Source: Thoreauomyces humboldtii
Lineage: Eukaryota; Chytridiomycota; Chytridiomycetes; Spizellomycetales; Powellomycetaceae
NCBI GenBank assembly: GCA_027596035.1
Contig: JADGJA010000460.1
Coordinates: forward strand, 1-17,905
DNA: 17,905 nt
Reading direction: 5' to 3'
The notes beneath the pieces were generated by a model. It saw only the letters and a program-made list of their open reading frames with translations. It had not been told where the DNA came from and made no database searches. This document shows, piece after piece, positions 1 through 10,000 of this stretch. Every line of letters begins with the position of its first letter. Within the stretch, counting starts at the first letter, position 1. Position numbers and translations under genes: made by a program.

Positions 1-149
1 GCTCATTTGCACGCTCCTAACCCTAGGGATTTAGGCAGCTGAGGTGTAGGGTTAGTGTAGGGTTAGTGTAGGGTTAAGGTAGCTGTCAAAGGTTACGGAG
101 CTGTCGAATGTGGGTTACGGATAGCGTTAAGGTTACCGTAGGGCTAAGG
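1..149. repeat. Telomere-like minisatellite and degenerate GGTTA-rich repeats
   Basis: Three perfect tandem copies of the 11-mer GTGTAGGGTTA lie at 44-76. Each contains the TAGGGTTA permutation of the common fungal telomere repeat TTAGGG. The flanks hold further degenerate GGTTA/GGTAAC words, continuing to about 225, plus CCTAACCCTAGGG near 17-29. No gene is visible. It could be an interstitial or subtelomeric telomere-like tract or a simple minisatellite beside a retroelement. The spacing is not a pure hexamer array, so it is not a chromosome end as such. Confidence 0.55.
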
Positions 150-515
150 TTATGGTAACGTGATAACGGGCGGTAACCCGGTAACGGTAACCTGGTAACT
201 GCCGCCAGGGTTACCCCTGTAGCCCTGAACTAGACATTCATTATGCTCTTGTTGTTGCGCCAAACTTTGGGCAACTTCCTCCCGTTGCGCGCGCGACTGG
301 GAGGATAAAATCTCGAGGAGTTGGTCCAGAGTGAGTGCCGGGGAAGCTTCAGGATTTCCCGGGGTCTCTGAACTATGTGCCTTTCCTTTATCGAGGGGTT
401 TGTCGGCTGGAGGAGGTGCGCCAGTCGCTGGCGCACCAGATAGTCGGTTGGATCTGCGCTGGGGTATGCCTCCAGGGTTCGCGGAGGCCGAAGACAATTC
501 GTTCTTTGGACCCAT
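150..515 (-). pseudogene. Gag-like N-terminal fragment of a retroelement
   Basis: A 121-residue open frame starts at an ATG at 515. It begins MGPKNELSSASANPGG, followed by a basic RRSNR patch, a Pro/Ala-rich stretch and a Gln/Glu-rich helical segment (LDQLLEILSSQ...). This composition is typical of the disordered N-terminus and first helices of fungal Ty3-type Gag proteins, but no diagnostic domain is present. The C-terminal about 25 residues run into the GGTTAC-rich repeat tract and are probably not native, so the element appears broken there. It could also be an unrelated low-complexity ORF. The call rests on composition and on the other retroelement remnants nearby. Confidence 0.35.
415..437. 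repeat. Perfect 10-bp inverted repeat, 3-nt loop
   Basis: GGTGCGCCAG and CTGGCGCACC are separated by TCG. The repeat lies inside the gag-like fragment on the minus strand, where it encodes part of the Ala/Pro-rich stretch, so it may be a coding coincidence. Confidence 0.6.
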
Positions 516-768
516 GCTGATTGATGTTGCTCAGAAGTACTGAATCAGAAATAAATGCAGTAGTCACGTAGGGACAGGGCTCATAACCTGTTAGCAGGAC
601 GGCGCAGCTGTGGGAACTGATAGACGAATGTATATGTTGGTGAAGCTTACTCGACTAAGGGGGAGAGAGCCGAGGGGGAAGGAGACTATCTAAGGAAAGG
701 CTGTGCTCCTGCTATGTGTGTCCGGGTACGCCGGACACAGGCGCAGGTGAGACAACGGGTAGGATGAC
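516..768. other. Gene-free stretch with two perfect hairpins
   Basis: No supported ORF is present. Two perfect inverted repeats sit close together just beyond the 3' end of the minus-strand gag-like frame. TGTGTCCGG/CCGGACACA with a 5-nt loop spans 717-739, and GGGTAGG/CCTACCC with a 4-nt loop spans 757-774. They may belong to the retroelement's structural or LTR sequence, but no LTR pair was identified. Confidence 0.5.
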
Positions 769-1872
769 CTACCCCCGCCAACAATACCGCTTCTTCGGAA
801 TCGTGATCTGTGGGCTAGCGAGGTTGGCAGTCATACGGGCCGCGACCAGAGTGTTGACCAGCTGAATCTGGTTGTGGAGGCTACTCTTGACGCGCTTCTC
901 GACGAGCTTGTTGAAGAGGTACCCCGCGGAGATGGCCTCGCTGAGTTTGAACCTGGACTGGATGATTGGGATGGACTCTTCCGGGCGGATATGGTCGTTT
1001 GCCGCGACCCCTTCGCTGTTAGCCTTGCTGTGTACCTTCTCGAATGCAGAAAGGTATTCTCCGATCTTGTCATCGGTGCGGACACGGAGCCGCTTCAGCT
1101 TGACGAGTGCGAGCTGCTTCCAATTCTTTGGGTAGAACCGTGCAGCAAGGGCGACAAAGAAGGTGGCCATGTCAATGGGTTGCGGCGTGACCTCCCGGAA
1201 TCAGTTCCTAGCGGAGCCTTCGAGGGAGGACTCCAGATGGGTAAGTGCAGAAGCGCCTTTAGTAATCGCGTCGTACCCCAGCGTGATCAGGTAACAACGG
1301 TGGTTGTCGCGCCAGTTGTCGATAACCAGGCGGTCCGTGGAGCTGCTGTACTTCTTGAGGTTCCCGCTCAGCAGCTTCAAACGGCGGTCAAGGTCCAGCT
1401 GCTCCTCACAAATGGCTTCCTTAGCGCGCTTCCGCGCAAGTACCTGAGCTTCCTCTGCTTGTGCCGCCAGCTCAGGGTGGACGTCGCCGGGCAGTGGGAA
1501 CTCTGGGGCCAGGGCAATGGCCACGTTGGCCAGCCTGACGGTCTCCTTGCGTTCCCGTCTCATCCGTCATTCCGCGGCTTTGCGGCGCAGCTGGGCGTTA
1601 TGCACTTCCAAGCCTTCCTCCTCCTGGATGCGTTGAGCCTCGCGGTCTGCCTCCTCCTGGATACGTTGTACTCGATCTTCCGGCTCTCGTGATGCTCGAG
1701 GTTCTCGGTCCCGACGCGCCCGGCCCCAGCGCCCCTGTTCCTGGCGCTCCTGGTCCTGGCGCTCCCGATCGAGCTCCTGGTCCTGGCGCTCCTGGCGCTC
1801 TCGGTCCCGACGTTCCTGTTCCCGTTGTTCCTGATGGAGCTTCCACAGGGGAAGGGCGTCGCGTCCGCTCAT
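769..1872 (-). pseudogene. Gag-like retrotransposon ORF interrupted by two in-frame TGA codons
   Basis: One continuous minus-strand frame runs from an ATG at 1872 to a TAG at 771-769. It is broken only by TGA at 1569-1567 and TGA at 1203-1201, so three open segments share one frame (about 367 codons in all). The N-terminal third is a very biased Arg/Glu/Gln repeat region (blocks such as RERQERQDQELDRERQDQ), predicted to be a charged coiled coil. The C-terminal third (motifs such as NWKQLALVKLKRLRVRTDDK and YLSAFEKVHSKA) resembles a retrotransposon Gag capsid helix bundle. No zinc knuckle or pol follows. Both stops are TGA, which could come from CGA or TGG by a single transition; this is inference. 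It is most likely a dead gag or a domesticated remnant. The family assignment is tentative. Confidence 0.45.
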
Positions 1873-2247
1873 GATACTGTTACTGTTGCTGAAGTTCTGT
1901 TTCGTTAGAAGGCAGTGCTACCATGTAGAATGGGCTAAATGAAGCCAAGGTGTTGGAGTTGAACCAAGCACCCGGCAGGGCCACGGTACGTGTAGGGGGC
2001 GGGAAAAGGGCCCTGGGGTCCTTTCCCCAACCTTACCGGTACCGTGCTATAGTACCGACGCCTCAGGACAAGCTCTGGTGGGTGGTAACTACAAGAAACC
2101 ATGGTACGGGTATAACCATACAACACCGCGTGCTCGCCCTCTTTGGGGTGTACCGCCGTTCTAGCCTAGATAATCATCTAGGGAATTTAACCCCAAATGA
2201 TAGCTGTCTAATTTGTACCTCGGAATAAATGAACGAACGCAGCTAGC
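1873..2247. other. Gene-free spacer between head-to-head retroelement remnants
   Basis: No convincing coding frame is seen on either strand. It contains a short perfect inverted repeat, CCTAGAT/ATCTAGG with a 4-nt loop, at 2165-2182, and AT-rich sequence just before the plus-strand remnant. It could include decayed LTR or leader sequence, but no matching LTR copy is recognisable by eye. Confidence 0.4.
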
Positions 2248-3592
2248 GTGCTACACCAGAAGAACAATGACAGAGCTCAGTTAGAGGCCTTGACCTTTGA
2301 TGGCACCTCTTCGGACATATACCATACAAACTTCAACAAGTTGGAGCTGGAAGCTCGACTTGCTGGTGGAATGAACCCGATTCCTGAATCAGATCTCCTT
2401 GCTATGTTCTTTGGTGACTACACCCAACAGGGAGCACTGGGACAAGAATCGCGGATTTTTTGATAGCGCACAAAGTCGTCTGGCCAGATGCAACGTTCCT
2501 TGTCTTACAAGCGATTGGAGACAGCATCAGGCAGCATATGGGCCTGCAGAAGAAAAAGAAGGAGCCCAGATCAGACGGCGATGCCGCCAATGAATCAGCA
2601 AAGACGAAACAGCGGACACAGAACAATAACGTTCAAGCTTGCAAGAAAGAGACCAGTGATCGTGCGAAGAAGTCACCCAACATCTCGAAGGTCAAGTGCT
2701 TCAACTGTCACAAGAAGGGTCATTACGCATCATCCTGTGACCAGCCTTCGGCTAAGAAGGGCAAGAAAGCTCAGGTCAGCCAAGCTGATGTGGATACTGA
2801 GAGCTCACCAGCAGGTTTTCGGAAGGGGCGGCACTGAGGGATCGTGTTTCGCCTGATCAATCAAAATATCCTTCCACAGAGAAGCCGTCGGACGGAAAGC
2901 CCTCGTTAGTCATCATGGAGTTGTTCGTAGTACACAGACAGTATAACAACAGATTTGTCCGCATACTGGTGGACACTGGTTGTGATACCATGATGATGAA
3001 TGGTCGTTTTGCCCGGCGGGCTGGGTTAGAACTGAAGGATGTCGAATCGGTCGATGTCCAGTGGGGTAATGACGGCGGTCACTACTCCAGCAACAAGATG
3101 ACGACCGGAGATCTGACCATTCTGGGGTCAGCTGGGTCAGAATCCATGTTATTGGAGAATACTACATTCCTTGTTGCACCCTTGAGGGTTGACATTATCA
3201 TTGGTACCGCTTTGTTGATGCAGTTCCCATCAATGACGATTATGCGTTATGCGGACCAATGATTAGGCCTGGTGTTAGAGGACACCAATGGTCGAGAATT
3301 CAGATCATTATCACGGATTACACATCGTTGTGCTGACGGTGCTAACTGTAATGCCGCGCATCTTCGATCTTTTCGACCACCACCAAGGATCTCGGTGGAA
3401 GGCAAGAAATAGAAGGCAATCGCAGCAATCTTGGGTGGATTCTGGTTGTCTGGACCTCGTTTCAATCGTATGTTACGAAAGGAACGAGAAGCTCAAGTAT
3501 TTGCAGCCGAGATCGGCGGCGTGAGCGAAAAAGTCACAGCTGACCGAGATCTGACTCCGGACGGTTGCGAGATCACCTCACGACCTCCCCCG
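2248..3592 (+). pseudogene. Ty3-like gag/zinc-knuckle/protease remnant (no RT, RNase H or integrase)
   Basis: The remnant falls in several frames. 2248-2463 encodes a Gag-like segment (LEALTFDGTSSDIYHTNFNK). After a frame change near 2460, a Lys-rich stretch leads to a canonical CCHC zinc knuckle, CFNCHKKGHYASSC (C-x2-C-x4-H-x4-C, about 2698-2739). After another frame change near 2800, 2831-3262 encodes a retropepsin-like aspartic protease with LVDTGCD (about 2965) and a C-terminal VDIIIGTALL motif matching the usual ILG-type strand. Following a TGA at 3260-3262, the same frame remains open to a TAG near 3410, and further retroelement-like coding appears to fade out by about 3590. Reverse transcriptase, RNase H and integrase are absent, so the copy is 3'-truncated. 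The DTG/ILG arrangement favours Ty3 over Copia. Confidence 0.75.
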
Positions 3593-3728
3593 TAAACAAG
3601 TCTCAACCGTAGGAGGGGAACGACGGTTGTCAGGGTTAGGGTACCGTTCCAACAGATCCCGCAACACTTCCATGGCGCTCAATCCTTTACTGGTTAGCAG
3701 AACGACGAACGAGTCGGACGAGTGAATC
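3593..3728 (+). promoter_or_regulatory. Presumed promoter/5' leader of the hydratase-SCP2 gene
   Basis: This short region separates the retroelement remnant from the start codon at 3729. It holds another telomere-like GGGTTAGGG (about 3633-3641) and a CGG-N17-CCG arrangement (CGG 3624-3626, CCG 3644-3646). The latter matches the yeast oleate-response element spacing CGGN15-18CCG, but such matches are common by chance and the yeast factors are not established in basidiomycetes. The start codon context has A at -3 and G at +4. Confidence 0.35.
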
Positions 3729-5208
3729 ATGGACCAAACTTACGGACCTACTGAGCATGAGTACAACGAGCGCGATCTTGCTCTGTATGCTCTCGGCGTC
3801 GGTGCTACTCGCGAGGATCTCTCATTTGTTTACGAAAATGACGAGAACTTCGGTCCTCTTCCTACGTTTGGTGTCGTTCCCGCTTTCTCTACTATGATGG
3901 CAACACCATTTGGGGATTTCATTCCCGACTTCAACCCTGTGAGGCGCTCCGCTGGTCTGCGTGTTGCATCTCAATGAGAGATGAGGAGTCTGCTCACACT
4001 TTCTCTTGGATAGATGCTCTTGCTCCACGGCGAGCAGTACCTCGAGCTTGGTGCTCCAGCACCCACGGCTGGCGTGCTGACTACTACCGGCAAAATAGTG
4101 GACATCGTTGACAAAGGCAAGGGATGCGTGGTCGTAATGGGGACCACCACAAAGGATGCTGCGGGGACCGTTGTTTATTACAACGAGTTCTCGAACTTCA
4201 TCCGGGGCACAAAGAACGTTGGTAACAAAACAGCAAAGGCGCGAGGCGCCGCGACTGCGCACAATGAACCTCCCAATCGCATCCCTGATGCTGTTGTGAC
4301 GGAAAAGACGAGTGAGAGCCAGGCCGCCCTCTACCGCCTCAGCGGCGATACGAACCCTCTCCACATCGACCCCAACATGAGTAGCATCGGCGGTTTCGAC
4401 GTCCCCATCTTGCACGGTCTCTGTAGCTTTGGCATCGCTGCAAAGCATGTCTTGAAAACGTTTGGCGGCGCGGACGCCAAGAATATCAAGAACATCAAAG
4501 CTCGATTCAGTAAACACGTGTTCCCCGGCGAGACCTTGAAAACCGAGATGTGGAAAGAAGGCAACAAGATTATTTTTCAGGTCCGCGTGATGGAACGTGA
4601 TGTCTTGGCCATTTCAAACGCCGCCGTCGAGCTCGTGGGGCGCGGCGGAGACGTTCACATCGCCACCGAGGACGCCAACAACTTCGAGGGTGCCGGCTCC
4701 GCGGTATCCGGCTTCAAATCCAGCCAGGTTTTGGATGCTCTGAAGGCTAGCATCGAGAGTGGTTCGGAAGAGGAGCGCGCCGCTCGTGTGAAGAAGGTCA
4801 GTTTTTGCCTATGCGGCGAACTCCTGCCTCACTGCGCTCATCTTGATTGCCATAGGTGAAGGCAGTCTTTCAATTTGACATCACGAACCCGGCTGGACAA
4901 TCAGCCAGTTGGTACATCGACTTGAAGAACGGTTTCGGAGCGGTTGCAACAGGAGCTGCGCCTGGCAAGGCTGACGCAACCGTAATCGTATCGGACCCTG
5001 ACTTTGTCACGCTCGCGTCCGGCAACGCGAACTCGCAAAAAATGTTTATGGCAGGGAAGATCAAGATCAAGGGACAAATGATGTTGGCAATGGTAAGTCT
5101 ACGATTCCAGAGAGTCGGAACATTCTCCGTTAATTGTGGTGTTTAATTTGTGGCCTTCAGAAACTCGATGATGTTCTTCAGGATGCGAAGAAGAGGGCCA
5201 AGCTTTGA
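3729..5208 (+). CDS. Peroxisomal (3R)-enoyl-CoA hydratase 2 (MaoC) with C-terminal SCP2 domain
   Basis: Model: exons 3729-3938, 4014-4796, 4856-5092 and 5161-5208, giving 425 residues; introns of 75, 59 and 68 bp, all phase 0. Residues 1 to about 300 form the double hot-dog hydratase-2 fold seen in the middle of multifunctional enzyme 2. It begins with the family's RDLALYALGVGA segment and carries the signature YRLSGDTNPLHIDP, with catalytic Asp182 and His187. Residues about 310-425 are an SCP2 sterol/lipid-carrier-like domain. The last codons give KRAKL, a PTS1 peroxisomal import signal. Role: hydration of trans-2-enoyl-CoA to (3R)-hydroxyacyl-CoA in peroxisomal beta-oxidation. No short-chain dehydrogenase domain lies upstream; retroelement debris is there instead. 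The dehydrogenase step would therefore need another gene, unless this is a truncated multifunctional enzyme. The start agrees with where the hydratase domain begins in homologues. Confidence 0.9.
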
Positions 5209-5558
5209 TATTGTAGCCTAGTTTCCACTATTCTTGCCATCTAAGCTCTAGTGACTGGTCTCTCTTGCATTGGCTTTGGACAACGCCCTAGGCTTAAAGC
5301 AAGAGCTCCAGTGTTTCGCAGTTAGCGTGGAGCACCAGCAAAGGTTAGTGCCGCACCGGGTACGCTGCAAGGGAGGTTGCGACGGTTCTATCCAGCGAAA
5401 TGGATATCGAGACATAAATAAATGCGGGGGGCAGCAGACATTCGGGCGGATCTCGCCTGCTCAATGAATATCTGACGTAACCAGTCTACGCCCGCCACGA
5501 CGGTTTGGAAACGTCTTCCGTATAGCCGTCAACCTGGTGAGAACAGCGCATGGCTCAT
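5209..5558. other. Convergent intergenic region
   Basis: This is the 3'-to-3' spacer between the hydratase-SCP2 gene (+) and MDM10 (-). Short open frames are present but show no recognisable domain or splice-supported extension. No RNA gene or repeat was seen. It is expected to hold both 3' UTRs and polyadenylation signals. Confidence 0.6.
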
Positions 5559-6731
5559 TCAAGACACTTGAATCTCGACTCCTATGCTCCTCCGAGGGTT
5601 CGTCGTGAATTGAGTCATCAGACCGATGCTGATGAGAGCCCGCCGATACCGGCCTTCCAGTTTGACGGCCAGTCCCTCAGCCAAACTGAGCCGGGTCTTG
5701 ATAACCTGCTGCTTTTGGCGGGGCGAGTACTCTACGCCGACAGATAGGTCGGCTTCGTAACTATACACGTTAAATCGATACCGGGTGGCCATGTTCAGAT
5801 TGTTCCGCAAAGTAGTTGTGTAGCTCGCGCTGACGTGCCCCATCATGGGGTTGGCGAGGAACGAGAGGACAGTTTTCGCTCCGGAGGAGCTCGAAGCCTG
5901 GTCCTCCGATGATTTATAACGTGCTCCAACTGATACTGTCAGAAACACGAGGAGTTAAAAGACGTCCCGTAATAGTTCCCCTAGCAGGAAGGCTTTACTT
6001 ACGGCCGCCACTCCGTTCTTTAGCTGTGTAGTACACTTCGGTTCCCGTCGCCCAATCGGTGCCCGCAAACCGATACAGGCTGCTCAAACCAATCACTTGA
6101 TCCTCCGATACAAAGCTCAGCTCGGTCGTGCATTGGTCGGAGCCATGCAAGAGACGCATGGTTGCCTATGTAGAGTAATCGTCGTTGAGCACACGTGGAT
6201 GCAGTTGTAAATTGTTACTCAGCTCACCGAACTGGAAGCGTTGGGAAACTTGTGATTCCAGGAATTTACACCATACGCCAGAAGGTGTGTGCAGCTGGAG
6301 AATGACTGAATGTACATAGCCTCCAACCTCAAGTCCTCGAAAAGCCGCCCGTAAACCAAGTAGGTGTTCGCCTCCAAGTCAGACCGCTGGCGATGTGATC
6401 TCCCGTGCATATCATAGGGCAAAATAGCCTCTCCAGGATCTGATCGCAGATCCGTCTTTCCGCGTTTCTCATCCTTCGGGCGCATCGCCGGAAGAGGCAA
6501 GGGTAGCGACGTGAAAAGAAATCCTGCCGCGCGTATGTTTGGAAATCCAAGGGTATAGCTTCCCTTCAATTCAGGAGAGATGGATTTTCTCAAGGTGACG
6601 CTGAATCCCGACGGCACCGGAAAGTCCAGGATACGCCGCGAGTCGGCTAGAAGGGCAGAGTACTGACGATCCTCCCGCCAGCGGGCGGCGACGTAATAGC
6701 GCCGAAGACAATAATCCATGAAGTCAAGCAT
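5559..6731 (-). CDS. MDM10: Mdm10, mitochondrial outer-membrane beta-barrel of ERMES and SAM
   Basis: Model on the minus strand: exons 6731-6228, 6165-6003 and 5935-5559, introns of 62 and 67 bp, 347 residues. The start at 6731 (MLDFMDYCLRRYY) is preferred over an in-frame upstream ATG at 6806 because Mdm10 proteins begin with this short MxxxMD...FY segment. Family features in order: the ILDFPVPSG motif followed by the first barrel strands (KGSYTLGF), the LVYGRLFEDLRLEAM strand pair, and near the C-terminus the LSFLANPMMGHVSASY and YRFNVYSYEADLSVGVEY strands. It ends with a typical terminal beta-signal-like strand (IGVEIQVS). Known role: a 19-strand barrel that anchors the ER-mitochondria encounter structure (with Mmm1, Mdm12 and Mdm34) and helps SAM release Tom40. 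It is divergent from SET2 across a 347-bp shared promoter. Length is at the short end of the family (yeast 493). Confidence 0.9.
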
Positions 6732-7078
6732 CACTACGGAGGCCACGAGAAGGAGTTGGATGTTGTGACTTGATTCGAAGCAAGGGACCGGCACTGCGTA
6801 CCGCATCCTCGCGACAGTTTCGTGAGCTCAATTTGTCCCGGCGACATCCAATCAAGCAAACCTCACCTATTCAATACAAGTAAACCTCACCAGTCTCGCT
6901 AACATTTTGCTTCGAAGACTCGAGGCTCATCAGCAAGAACGAGGATAAACGCATCATCCCAAAGATTTCTGTTTAACTGCAAACTTGGGAGCCACGTTGT
7001 CAATTCGCTGAAAACGAAGATCTCCATCAGTACGACCTCTCCTCGCTCACTCGTTCGTTTGGGTCCAACGGCAAAGCC
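6732..7078. promoter_or_regulatory. Bidirectional promoter between MDM10 and SET2
   Basis: This 347-bp head-to-head spacer contains CCAAT at 6848-6852. It also has a near-perfect repeated 15-mer, CAAGCAAACCTCACC at 6853-6867 and CAAGTAAACCTCACC at 6877-6891 (one mismatch, 24-bp period). No TATA box is obvious for either gene. The repeated AAACCTCACC word is a candidate shared regulatory site; this is inference. Confidence 0.6.
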
Positions 7079-10000
7079 ATGGTGGATAGTGCCCTACGTA
7101 CTCGAGGATCCAGCAGAGTATCCATTGCAGAGACCCATGGGCATCTCCTCAACGAAGAGCCGCCCTTGGCCACGAGAGAGCATTGGGCACTCCGGCCGAC
7201 ACCTCCTCCACCGGCTCCGCCACCGCACGCATCACCAGCGTCGTGGGATAAGCCAATATGTGCATCGCCGGCAGTTGCTCAGAAAGTTGCCAAGGTGTAT
7301 ACGCATATAACCGCAAACGAGTTCAAGACTACTGCAAATGGTCGCAACGACAACGAGGAGCATATGGTGTGCGAGTGCACGTTCGAGCACGGTAATCTAA
7401 GTTTGAGCCGTCTATTAGCCAATGGACGCTGAGCAAGAAACATTCCTTAGGGCGGCCTATGAGCTCGCAGGCCTGTGGGGATGACGCAAACTGCATCAAT
7501 CGAGAGCTTTATATTGAGTGCATGGCAGACTCTTGCCCCTCTGGCCAGTATTGCCAAAACCGGAAGTAAGAGTATTGTACCATTGTCTTGATTAGTCATC
7601 TGGGCTGACTCCATGTTCAGATTTCAAAATCGGGAGTACGCTCCGATCGAAATTTTTGAGACAGTTAAGAAAGGATTCGGGCTGCGGGCTACAGCCCCGA
7701 TAGAGGCGTGAGTGCATCCACCTGGCTCTTTGCCGATTTGTGTCGCCTCTTACTCTAGCTTTCTTTTAGCAATACGTTTGTCATAGAGTACTGTGGGGAG
7801 GTTATCCCGTCTGCGACATTCAAAAAACGTACACAAGAATATGACCGTGAAGGCGTAAAGCATTTTTATTTCATGAGTTTGAAGAGCAGCGAGGTGGTCC
7901 AGACAATTCGAAGCAGGAGATAATACTTCAAGTTACTAAACTCGAATCATCTTCCCCTCATGTAGTTCATTGATGCCGCGAAAAAGGGAAATATGGCTCG
8001 GTTCATGAATCACAGCTGCGATCCAAACTGTGCGCTTCACAAATGGATTGTCGGGGATAGCTATCGGATCGGGATGTTTACATTACAGCCCTTGAAAGTG
8101 GGCGAGGAGTTGACCTTCGATTACAAGTTCAAACGCTATGGGTACTTGAACTGAAATCTGTTTCGAGACATAGCGGAACTGCGTACTGATTTTGTTTCCA
8201 GGGCCAAGGCTCAACCTTGCTTTTGTGGTGCTATAAATTGTGCGGGCTATATTGGTGGAAAGCAAGCTGAGTTGATAGTTGCTCCGACTGATGGTCAGTG
8301 CTTTTGGGGCCGCATGTTCCCGCAATCAGAATCGCGACTGACCAGGCCTTGCAGAGTTGGATATCGACTTCGTTGATGGGGAATCAAGACCAGCAAGGCG
8401 GCTAAAGAAAGGCGACGATAGCGACTACGAGTCAGAAGTTCTTGCAAAGCAGGTACCGCTTGCACTGAGCGAGGAATTGAGTGTTGATGCTTATCCTCCT
8501 GCGTTAGGGTCGTGGCGTGCGCGATATTGACGACATCCGTCAACTCGTGCGCGGTTTCGTCCGACATATCGGGGACCCTCACCGTGTTCTTCGCCGGCTT
8601 TGCGAGATTGAGGTATCTACCTCTTTCCTTTCCCCGTCCGGCCTGAAATCACGATTATCTGCTCATAACATAACCTTTGTCACAGCGGTTAGAGGCCGTC
8701 TTCCAGCGGCGGTTTATCTGGGTTCATGGGCTTACCGTCCTGTCATGGACCATTGATAAATATTTGAGGAAGAACGATGAGATTTGTCTGAAGGTCTGTA
8801 GTCAGGGGTCTCACCTGTTTGACTAACGCTATCAGATTCTGACGGTCGCTCTTAGACCCTGCAAATCCTGCAAATGCTGCCTATAGCGTCGCGCCATGCA
8901 GCCATGGAGGCATGTCTTATAAAGCTAGCGGAAGTTCCGGACGTTACGATTTCTAATCGGGCGAAGGAGGTGAGGGTTGAGCGGAATAGTTTCGTGTTAT
9001 TTAAGGAGGCTTGTTCACCCTTTCGCGTAGCTCGTAGAAAAGTGGTCGTCTTTGGAGAAAGCTTATAAGATTCCTAAAAGAGTTCCTTCAAAGGTAATAA
9101 GAGAGCCTTGGCCAGCAAGCGCAGAGACAAAGGATTGATTTGGTTCTGTCCATTGAAGGGAATCTTACCTTCGGCAGTCGGGGATGTACAACCTGTTGCG
9201 CCTTTGCTGATTTCGCCCGCCAGCTTGGCAAAACGGCCATTTGACGACAACCTCGGCTCGGCTTCTCCGCAATATAAACGGTATCGACGGGCTGAAGAGG
9301 AAGATCGGAACGGTGATACCCGACTTCCCGCAGATCCTTCGATCTCGCTCAGCGCAGATCGTGCTGACTTCCCATCAATATCCTACCGCACTGCCGACGA
9401 CCCTCGACCACATCATGACGGGCGTTCCACATGGCGTCCGCGGGGAAGCGAGGCTCAACCCCATTTCGATCACCGCGTAGCCTTTTCTTCAGCTGCAGGC
9501 CACGCCTCGCGCGTTGCCGATCCGCGCCCTCAAGAACCACGACATCGACCGTCCATTGACCCCCTAATCCTCGAGCGCGAGGAACATGAGAGAGAACGTG
9601 ACCGGGGAAGAGAGCGAGCTATGGATTGGGATCGCGAACGCGGAACTGAAAGTGGATGTCATCCCATACCTTATCGAGGCGAGGCTCATGAGTCTCCGGA
9701 AAAGTTGGTTCTTCCAGAGGGCTGGGAATCGACCAAAAGCCCGGATGGTACTGCGTACTATTACAATCGTGCAACGGGACAAGTGCAATGGGCATTTCCG
9801 ACTGCACCCCGACGAGCAGCCCGGTCACCTGCGTTTAGAAGCGTTTCGCGTTCACCTCGATCGCGATCCCCGATTACTCACGTCCGCGATGACCGGTATC
9901 GGTCTGACTACCGCGACCCACATCTTGAGGATGACCGCCGCCAAGGCAGTGTTTCCAGCCATCGAGTGGCTGAATTGCCGATTGAAGGCGAACACATACG

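Noticed and set aside
874..1692. 272-residue plus-strand ORF
   Set aside because: It lies antisense to the gag-like frame, shows no domain, and its long open length is explained by the biased composition of the opposite strand.
2790..2837. Programmed -1 frameshift between zinc knuckle and protease of the plus-strand retroelement
   Set aside because: The frame relationship is compatible, but no convincing slippery heptamer was seen, and the element has other frame breaks and truncation, so decay is simpler.
3624..3646. Oleate-response-element-like CGG-N17-CCG upstream of the peroxisomal gene
   Set aside because: It fits the yeast consensus spacing, but such matches are frequent by chance and the cognate yeast regulators are not established in basidiomycetes. 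It is mentioned only as context.
3822..4517. 231-residue minus-strand ORF
   Set aside because: It is a complement of the hydratase exons. The plus strand carries the clear family motifs and splice sites.
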